64,000 nt of DNA from Limisphaera sp. (GTDB lineage: Bacteria > Verrucomicrobiota > Verrucomicrobiia > Limisphaerales > Limisphaeraceae), in assembly GCA_025057755.1 (NCBI GenBank), contig JANWVC010000007.1, positions 62,001-126,000 of the forward strand, written 5' to 3'. Below are positions 57,961 to 64,000 of the stretch, piece by piece. The number at the start of each line of letters is the position of its first letter. Position 1 is the stretch's first letter. The position numbers were made by a program, and so were the translations under genes. The notes below the pieces were generated by a model, which saw only the letters and a list, made by a program, of their open reading frames with translations, did no database searches and had not been told where the DNA came from.

Positions 57961-58905
57961 ATGCAGACCATTAATCTCGGAGTGAGTCCACTGCGGTGCA
58001 GCCGGCTTGCCTACGGATGCTGGCGTGTTACCGGCAGTTGGGATCCTCGTGACATCACCTCGGAAGCCTGGGCTGCCGGCAAACGTGCCATTCGGGCGGC
58101 CTATGAAGCGGGTTACACGCTGTTCGACAACGCCGATATTTATTGCGCGGGTGAAGCCGAGCGTTTGCTCGGCGAGGTGTTGCAGGAAATCCCGGGCATG
58201 CGCGATCGAGTGTTGATCGCCACGAAATGTGGGATCCGCCCGCCTCATACACCCTATCTAAGTGCTCCTCAACGATACGATCTCTCCGCTCAGCACATCT
58301 TGCAGTCCTGCGAGGCGTCGCTGCAGCGGCTGCGGACTGACACATTGGACCTGCTGCTTTTGCATCGTCCAGATTACCTGGCAGATCCTGAGGAAGTGGC
58401 CGAGGCATTCACCCGCCTCCAACAGAGTGGCAAAGTCCGTTACTTCGGCCTGAGCAATTGCCGCCCGACTCTTGTCACGGCCTTGCAATGCGCCTGTCCC
58501 ATGCCGTTGGTGGTGCATCAGATTGAAATCAGCCTCCTCCACCACGAGCCATTGACCGATGGGACACTCGATCAGTGCCTCGTTGAACACATTACTCCGC
58601 AGGCATGGAGTCCACTAGCGGGTGGCCTCCTCGCAGACGGCTCCTCACGTCTCCTGCGCTGGCAGGAACATTATAAACCCGAGGCCGTTCGGAAGGAGCT
58701 CGATGCGTTGGCGTTGCAATACCAGACTACCCGGAGCGTGATCGCGCTGGCCTGGCTGCTGAGGCATCCTACGGGCATCCAACCCATCGTCGGTTCGACG
58801 CAACCGAATCGCATTCGCGATGCGGTTCGGGCCACGGAGTTGGAACTGACGCACGATGAATGGTATCGCCTCTTGATCGCGGCTCGGGGCGAACCGTTGC
58901 CGTGA
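57961..58905 (+). CDS. Aldo/keto reductase (YdhF-like)
   Basis: NADPH-dependent carbonyl reductase of the AKR superfamily. From the ATG at 57961 the 314-residue protein begins MQTINLGVSPLRCSRLAYGCWRV. The catalytic residues are Asp56 and Tyr61 (LFDNADIYCAGEAE) and Lys89 (LIATKCGI), with His in LLLLHRPDYL. RYFGLSNCRP, ITPQAWSPLAGGLL and PIVGSTQPNRI are family features; the pattern is closest to the YdhF branch. The frame runs upstream to 57784 without conserved sequence. Physiological substrate unknown. It follows the Gfo/Idh/MocA gene, but a separate start is likely, given the 200-base gap. Confidence 0.92.
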   Translation: MQTINLGVSPLRCSRLAYGCWRVTGSWDPRDITSEAWAAGKRAIRAAYEAGYTLFDNADIYCAGEAERLLGEVLQEIPGMRDRVLIATKCGIRPPHTPYLSAPQRYDLSAQHILQSCEASLQRLRTDTLDLLLLHRPDYLADPEEVAEAFTRLQQSGKVRYFGLSNCRPTLVTALQCACPMPLVVHQIEISLLHHEPLTDGTLDQCLVEHITPQAWSPLAGGLLADGSSRLLRWQEHYKPEAVRKELDALALQYQTTRSVIALAWLLRHPTGIQPIVGSTQPNRIRDAVRATELELTHDEWYRLLIAARGEPLP

Positions 58906-59076
58906 GCGATTGCGCGACCTGCTCCAAGACAAGCGAGCCTTTTTGTGAACAGCCCTGCCAGCCGGTTCGGATCAGGTGGATTTCGCCCCGAGTTCCAAAG
59001 CCAGCTCGAACCAGGGCTGCCATCACTTCTCAGGAGTCCCGCGCCTAAATCATCGTCCTACACCTTGCTCGCAGCG

Positions 59077-60630
59077 CTACAGCCGAAGTCCCGCTAACAG
59101 GTGCATGACAAATGGATGCGTAAACTGTAGCAAAAGCTGAGGCCACAGCCCGAGCAAGACCATAACAATTACCGCTGCACCTAAGCCTGTCCGCTCTCGC
59201 CAGTCCACATCCATCCAACGCTGGCCTGTCGTCTTCATGGGACCGTAAAACACACGTTGCACCATGGTCAGGAGAAAGACGGCGGTGACCAATAAGCCGG
59301 GCAAAGCCAACCACGCTGCCCACGGGGCCAATCCAAATACGCCCAGAAAGATCAAAAACTCGCCAATAAATCCATTCAAACCGGGTAGTCCGAGCGAGGC
59401 AAACGTTGCCATGCCCATCAAGCCGCAGAAAATCGGCACTGCAGCGCGCAGGCCTCCAAATTGATCCAGCTCACGAAAGCCACCGTTACCTTTTTCGAGC
59501 CATCCCACGCACCAGAACAATGTTGCGGCAGTCAACCCATGGTTGAACATTTGCAAGATCACACCGTTGAGTGCAGCAGCCTGATGGACGATCGAGCCCG
59601 AAACAGGGCCCGCCGCACCCAATGCGAACACAGCAAGTAAACAGTAGCCCAAGTGGTTGACCGACGAATAGGCAAGTATCCGTTTCAAATCTCGCTGCGC
59701 CAACGCGGCACATGCCGAAGCTATCACCGTCCACAATGCCAGCCCGGCCAACCAGGGCCAGACCCAGCGCAGCGGCTCCTGAAAGAGTGGCAAGAAAATT
59801 CGCACCAAACCATAGACACCCATCTTTGACATGACGCCTGTTAACAACATGCTGACGGGCGTGGACGCCTCTGCGTAAGTGGACGGCAACCAGGCATGCA
59901 ATGGCATCATGGGTACCTTTACCGCAAATCCTGCTAACACAGCCAGAAGCACTCCCAGCGCGACTTCGCGTTCAGTCCAGCCCCAACCTTTCCACACCTC
60001 GGCCACCTGAGGCCATAACCGGCCTTGTTGAGCCAGTTGCGCCAACTCCGGAAAATTCATCTGCCCCGTGCCAGCATACTGAATAAGGAATCCAAGCAAC
60101 ATCGCGATACTCCCCGCCAGCGTAAAGAGAAAGAACTGCAGCGAGACGACCCGACGCCGGTGCCCGCCCCACAATCGCACCAGGAAAAACGCAGGAATCA
60201 AACTCAGTTCCCAGAATAAAAACCAATGCACGAAATTCTGTGCGGTAAACGTGCCAAACAACCCTGCCATCAAGCACAATACCAGCCCGTCAAACAAATG
60301 GGGGCGTTCCCCAACCTCCCCTGCAGCTCCCAGGGCCATGCTCGCTACCACCACTGTCAGTAACAACAACACCCAGCCAAGACCATCCAAGCCCAAGTAG
60401 TATTCCACACCCAGGCTGGGGATCCATGCATGCCGTTCGACCGCCTGCAACGAGCCGCTCCTCAAATCTACCTCCTTGGTGAGAGCCAGGATCGTCCAGC
60501 CGGATAAACCGCATACGCCTTGCGCGATCCTGCGCGTCCATCGAGATCGGCCTGCTCCCCATAGCATTACCCCCAGGCCACTGAGCAGCGGCATCAAGAT
60601 TAAAAGCGTTAGCCAGGGAAACGAATGCAT
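59077..60630 (-). CDS. nuoM: NADH-quinone oxidoreductase subunit M
   Basis: Proton-pumping antiporter-like subunit of complex I, in the inner membrane. From the ATG at 60630 the 517-residue protein starts MHSFPWLTLLILMPLLSGLGV and has about fourteen helices. Typical are YLGLDGLGWVLLLLTVVVASMAL, WELSLIPAFFLVRLWGG, VPMMPLHAWLPSTYAEASTPVSMLLTGVMSKMGVYG (with the conserved Lys), DLKRILAYSSVNHLGYC and LGLPGLNGFIGEFLIFLG. The first base of its start overlaps the last base of nuoL (TGATG). nuoN, which usually follows, is not present; the next gene downstream is on the other strand. Confidence 0.96.
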   Translation of the reverse strand: MHSFPWLTLLILMPLLSGLGVMLWGAGRSRWTRRIAQGVCGLSGWTILALTKEVDLRSGSLQAVERHAWIPSLGVEYYLGLDGLGWVLLLLTVVVASMALGAAGEVGERPHLFDGLVLCLMAGLFGTFTAQNFVHWFLFWELSLIPAFFLVRLWGGHRRRVVSLQFFLFTLAGSIAMLLGFLIQYAGTGQMNFPELAQLAQQGRLWPQVAEVWKGWGWTEREVALGVLLAVLAGFAVKVPMMPLHAWLPSTYAEASTPVSMLLTGVMSKMGVYGLVRIFLPLFQEPLRWVWPWLAGLALWTVIASACAALAQRDLKRILAYSSVNHLGYCLLAVFALGAAGPVSGSIVHQAAALNGVILQMFNHGLTAATLFWCVGWLEKGNGGFRELDQFGGLRAAVPIFCGLMGMATFASLGLPGLNGFIGEFLIFLGVFGLAPWAAWLALPGLLVTAVFLLTMVQRVFYGPMKTTGQRWMDVDWRERTGLGAAVIVMVLLGLWPQLLLQFTHPFVMHLLAGLRL

Positions 60631-62672
60631 CACCGGTTCCCCCCCCACCACCACAGGCTCACCAAGATTGCCATCGCGGCTCCTACAAACGCCAAATAAC
60701 GTTGTACCTGGCCATTCTGCCAGAGGGACAACCGTCCCCCTTGGAGACGCAATCCTTCGCACGCACGGTCAAAGCCCGCGTTCACCACGGCTTCGTCCAC
60801 ATTTTGGCTCAACCGTGCCACCACCAAAGTCACGCAAGCAGCTAGTCGCATTAAACCAGCCCAGACCCAACGATCCATCCGATCGCACCAATAAGCCAGC
60901 CAGGCTAATGCGGGCACAACGGAATGCTGATAGGCTTCGTCCACCCAGAATTTCTTGCGCAATGCCGGACACAATCCCGCCGGAAGTTGTTCCAACGGAT
61001 CCCGTTGGATCACCCCTTCCGCTGCGATTCGACGGTACAAGACCAACCCCACGCCCATACCAAGAAACACAGCCGCGCAAGAGATCGCGGCCAGACCCCA
61101 GACGTCCGCGCCAAACAGACGGCTCCAATCCAGAATTGCTTGTTGACCTTCCAGAAAACCCTGTAACCACGGCCATGCAGGCGTGCCCACAAAGCCGGTC
61201 ACAACCGAAAGGCTTGCCAACACAATAAGTGGGACCGTCATGACGGGCGGACTTTCATGAATGGAGCCTGACGTGACATTGCCGCGCGGCGTTCCCCCAA
61301 ACACCAGCACCATCTGCCGGGTCATGTAAAAGGCCGTGAGGAAAACTCCGGCTAGTCCCAACCAAAAAGGCCCGGCGGATACCGGCCACGCGTGTGTCGC
61401 GTGCAAGATGGCCTCTTTGCTCCAGAACCCCGAGAATAAAACCGGAAACCCCGTTAAAGCCAACATCCCCACGCCGTATGTCACATAGGTCACCGGCATC
61501 CATCGGCGCAACCCGCCCAACCGCCAAATGTTCTGCTCTTCGGAACACGCGTGAATGACCGAGCCCGCACCCAGGAACAATAGCGCTTTGAAGCACGCGT
61601 GCGTCAACAGATGGAAGACACCTACGGCGACTCCGCCCGTGGCCAAGCCCAGCATCATGTAACCAAGTTGCGAAATGGTGGAGTAGGCCAAAATCCGTTT
61701 GATGTCATCCTGTGCCACCGCCACCGCTGCGGCAAACACCGCTGTAAGTCCGCCTACCCATGCCATTACCATCAATACTGGTTGCACGACCCCCTCTGGA
61801 CCGGCTACTAGGAGCGGATACACCCGCGCCATTAAAAACACGCCGGCTGCAACCATGGTCGCCGCATGAATCAAGGCACTGACCGGCGTCGGCCCCTCCA
61901 TTGCATCTGGTAGCCACACATGCAACGGCAGCTGACCCGACTTTCCTACTGCGCCTGCGAACAGCAATAGGCCGATGACTTGAGACAGGCTCCAGTCCCA
62001 CCACACCTTTTGCTGCACCAACGCATTCAAGGTTGCCGCTTCCAGACAGCCAGAGCCGTTGTCATAAAACAACTGGGTCCCGCTATTGCCAAATAACCAC
62101 ACCAAACCCAGAAAGAACACCAGATCCCCTACGCGCGTTGTGATAAAGGCCTTCTTGGCTGCAGCCGCTGCCGCCGGCTTTTGAAACCAAAACCCGATCA
62201 ACAGGTATGACGCCAGCCCCACCAGCTCCCAGCACATGAACAACCCCACCAAACTGTTCGACATGACCAGCCCCAGCATCGCTCCCGCAAATAACGACAA
62301 AAAACAAAAGAATCGCGTAAAGTTGGCGTCGTGGGCCATGTAGCCAAGGCTGTAGATGAAAATCAAAAGACCCACGCCCGAGACCATCACCAACATCGAC
62401 GCCGACAGAGGGTCCAAGACCCAGCTCAACCACAATGTTCCGAATGCACCTGGCCCAAACTGAAACCATCGAAACCCGTAAAGGTGTCGCTCTCCGCCTG
62501 ATTGCCACACGGCTGCAAAGGAGATCACGGACAACACGAAAGAGAGGGCCAGGCTGCCAATCGAGAGCCCGGCAGACCAGCCCCGCGCGGTCCGCGGCAA
62601 CAATCCGCTCACACCGGCTGCCACCATCGGCAGGACCGGGATCAGCCACATCCATTGAACCCAAGTCTCCAT
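60630..62672 (-). CDS. nuoL: NADH-quinone oxidoreductase subunit L
   Basis: The largest antiporter-like subunit of complex I. The 680-residue product contains LSWVLDPLSASMLVMVSGVGLLIFIYSLGYM, FMCWELVGLASYLLIGFWF, LPLHVWLPDAMEGPTPVSALIHAATMVAAGVFLMARVYPL, DIKRILAYSTISQLGYM and FSGFWSKEAILHA, all typical of NuoL. The C-terminal part has the long amphipathic lateral helix region expected in this subunit. Start METWVQWMWLIPVLP, with nuoK ending 41 bases upstream. Part of the nuoJKLM operon on this strand. Confidence 0.96.
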   Translation of the reverse strand: METWVQWMWLIPVLPMVAAGVSGLLPRTARGWSAGLSIGSLALSFVLSVISFAAVWQSGGERHLYGFRWFQFGPGAFGTLWLSWVLDPLSASMLVMVSGVGLLIFIYSLGYMAHDANFTRFFCFLSLFAGAMLGLVMSNSLVGLFMCWELVGLASYLLIGFWFQKPAAAAAAKKAFITTRVGDLVFFLGLVWLFGNSGTQLFYDNGSGCLEAATLNALVQQKVWWDWSLSQVIGLLLFAGAVGKSGQLPLHVWLPDAMEGPTPVSALIHAATMVAAGVFLMARVYPLLVAGPEGVVQPVLMVMAWVGGLTAVFAAAVAVAQDDIKRILAYSTISQLGYMMLGLATGGVAVGVFHLLTHACFKALLFLGAGSVIHACSEEQNIWRLGGLRRWMPVTYVTYGVGMLALTGFPVLFSGFWSKEAILHATHAWPVSAGPFWLGLAGVFLTAFYMTRQMVLVFGGTPRGNVTSGSIHESPPVMTVPLIVLASLSVVTGFVGTPAWPWLQGFLEGQQAILDWSRLFGADVWGLAAISCAAVFLGMGVGLVLYRRIAAEGVIQRDPLEQLPAGLCPALRKKFWVDEAYQHSVVPALAWLAYWCDRMDRWVWAGLMRLAACVTLVVARLSQNVDEAVVNAGFDRACEGLRLQGGRLSLWQNGQVQRYLAFVGAAMAILVSLWWWGGNR

Positions 62673-62713
62673 GCTTCAACTCCCCGGCATTTCCGTGGCA
62701 AGCCTCGGTGGCC

Positions 62714-63025
62714 TTAGCCACGCAAACGCTTCACTTCGTCCACATGAGCCGTCCGGTAATGCCGATACACCGCAATGACCAACGCAAGCCCTACCGCCGC
62801 CTCGGCGGCTGCCACCGCAATCGTAAACAGCACAAAAACCAATCCTGCAGCGTCTGGCCCACCCGCGCCATACCGCCAAAACGCCACAAAGTTTAAATTC
62901 GCTGCATTCAACATCAGTTCCACCCCAATCAAGACTGCAATTGCATTGCGGCGGGTCAGCACCCCAGCCAAACCGGTGGCAAACAGCGCCGCGCTTAAAA
63001 CCAAATAACCTGTCAGCGGGCTCAT
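62714..63025 (-). CDS. nuoK: NADH-quinone oxidoreductase subunit K
   Basis: A 103-residue, three-helix complex I membrane subunit. LTGYLVLSAALFATGLAGVLTRRNAIAVLIGVELMLNAANLNFVAF carries the conserved Glu of helix 2 (GVELMLNA), and the second conserved Glu lies in AVAAAEAAVGLALVIAVYR of helix 3. The start overlaps nuoJ by four bases (ATGA), so translation is coupled. Confidence 0.96.
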   Translation of the reverse strand: MSPLTGYLVLSAALFATGLAGVLTRRNAIAVLIGVELMLNAANLNFVAFWRYGAGGPDAAGLVFVLFTIAVAAAEAAVGLALVIAVYRHYRTAHVDEVKRLRG

Positions 63026-63546
63026 GATTCACCCCCTCCAAGATGCGTCCCGGAGTCATTGCCTTCTTCCCGCCATGCAAGCAAAACCGCTCCAATCAAC
63101 GCCGCCGTCAGGAGGATCCCCAAAACTTGTAACGCAAACACCCAGCGCCCCACCAACGATTGGCCCAGTTCCGCCACAGACATCGGTGTCCATTCCGCTG
63201 CTGCCCGCCGGTCGCCGAGCGAACTCGCTGCCCACCCCAACACCGCAAACACCCCCAACGCCACCAACGCGCCTACCCACCAGCGCGCCGCATGCACGCC
63301 CCCAGCCGGGACCTCCCCACCTCGCGTGACTAACACCGCGAACACAATCAGAATCGCCACAGCACCTACGTAGATCAAAAGCTGTGCGAACCCAAGGAAC
63401 TCCGCCCCTAATTGCAGATAGGCTGCCGCCACCCCGGCAAACGAAACCGCCAGGGCCAACACCGCATGAACCAAATTCCGTAACCAAACCGCAGCCACGG
63501 CACCTGCCAGCGTAATCAGGGCCGTTAGTCCAAATGCCACATCCAT
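63022..63546 (-). CDS. nuoJ: NADH-quinone oxidoreductase subunit J
   Basis: A 174-residue, five-helix complex I membrane subunit. NLVHAVLALAVSFAGVAAAYLQLGAEFLGFAQLLIYVGAVAILIVFAVLV is the conserved NuoJ core (the YVGAVAILIVFAVLV helix). It is the first gene of the visible nuo run; the nuoI gene that usually precedes it is not seen in the 450 bases upstream. The C-terminal LQVLGILLTAALIGAVLLAWRE is also typical. Confidence 0.95.
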   Translation of the reverse strand: MDVAFGLTALITLAGAVAAVWLRNLVHAVLALAVSFAGVAAAYLQLGAEFLGFAQLLIYVGAVAILIVFAVLVTRGGEVPAGGVHAARWWVGALVALGVFAVLGWAASSLGDRRAAAEWTPMSVAELGQSLVGRWVFALQVLGILLTAALIGAVLLAWREEGNDSGTHLGGGES

Positions 63547-64000
63547 GGTCCACCTTTGTCCCGTTCTTGTTATCCCTTGCTTGCTTGCAGACTGAAAACA
63601 CCCGTTTGGATAAGTAAATCGCTACCTTTACTCCCAACCACGTGCACGGTACTTTCGGTAGATTCTGACCCCGGGACAAACCCGGCTGCCGAAAAAAGCC
63701 AGGTCCAGTATACAGGCCGCCCTAGGGTGAAAAAGCCCAAAACCGTTTTTGCAACGGAGCTTGCCGCAATATCAGCATTGCCCGATTTGCAGAACCAGAA
63801 TGAGGGGTGAGCGATGCCCCCACGGCAGCAAATTCCGAGCTGCGAACAGAGGAGGATCATCTGCCATTCGGAGCCCCTGCCGGCGTCCACGCTGAGTGAA
63901 GTAACCGAGGCGCGTGAGCCTCGAGCCCTCTTTTGGGGCTTGAAAGGAGGTAGCAAAAATTTGAAGCCGGAAGCTCTGTCCTGCAGCGATCGGCCAAATT
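63547..64000. other. Region upstream of nuoJ at the right edge
   Basis: About 450 bases up to the window edge. No convincing gene. A minus-strand frame (63570-63956) is open for 128 codons but shows no motif. On the plus strand AAAGGAGGT at 63943-63951 is a near-perfect ribosome site, ten bases before a TTG at 63961 (LKPEALSC...), which may open a gene beyond the window. A small GC hairpin (AGCCC/GGGCT around 63926-63940) lies just upstream. The nuo promoter should also be in this stretch. Confidence 0.3.

Overview
This window reads as a chromosomal segment of a moderately GC-rich Gram-negative bacterium, most likely of the PVC group and probably Verrucomicrobiota. That placement is inferred from gene content, because the window holds no rRNA. 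It rests on lipopolysaccharide genes (kdsA, an LptA/LptC-like protein, lptB), an HPr kinase directly behind lptB, the long form of IspG, several large secreted or membrane proteins of a type common in that phylum, and the loose gene spacing. Housekeeping genes (pyrH, hemB, mdh, rpoD, recG, rsmD, nuo, metX/metY) sit between less familiar ones. There is no CRISPR array, insertion sequence, phage or conjugative module that I can recognise.

Layout. 1-6.2 kb: 5' end of pyrH, xylA, an RNA (uracil-5-)methyltransferase, hemB, a tRNA-Arg and malate dehydrogenase. 6.4-8.6 kb: a dihydroxy-acid dehydratase (ilvD) pseudogene, broken by several frameshifts, an internal deletion and what looks like an inserted foreign stretch. 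8.7-14.7 kb: a response regulator with Glu at the phosphoacceptor site, a pseudopilin-like protein, a membrane protein with zinc modules and a beta-propeller, then rpoD. 14.8-20.9 kb: a UPF0173 hydrolase and an envelope block (kdsA, LptA/C-like, lptB, hprK). 21.8-31.4 kb: a DUF72 protein, recG, a 1,689-residue secreted subtilase and a YugP-type zinc peptidase. 31.6-36 kb: an ABC-2 exporter followed by an unrecognised membrane protein. 36.1-38.7 kb: metY and metX, the O-acetylhomoserine route to methionine. 38.8-43.2 kb, minus strand: rseP and ispG overlap, and ispG overlaps a BON-domain gene; two small genes follow. 43.4-51.3 kb: a flippase-like protein, pyruvate:ferredoxin oxidoreductase with a dihydroorotate dehydrogenase-like partner, and nagB. 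51.3-58.9 kb: an octaheme cytochrome with HEAT/TPR repeats, rsmD, hypAB, a Tat-exported Gfo/Idh/MocA oxidoreductase and an aldo/keto reductase. 59-63.5 kb: nuoJKLM on the minus strand, without an adjacent nuoI or nuoN.

Taken together the genes suggest an organism using both low-potential ferredoxin chemistry (PFOR, Ni-enzyme maturation) and a respiratory chain (complex I membrane arm, multiheme cytochrome), with sugar breakdown (xylA, nagB, Gfo/Idh/MocA) and an active cell envelope. I found no complete, clearly new system. The best candidates for new biology are the unknown membrane protein coupled to the ABC exporter, the zinc-module/propeller protein with its pseudopilin-like neighbour, the active-site substitutions in the response regulator and HprK, and the composite ilvD pseudogene.
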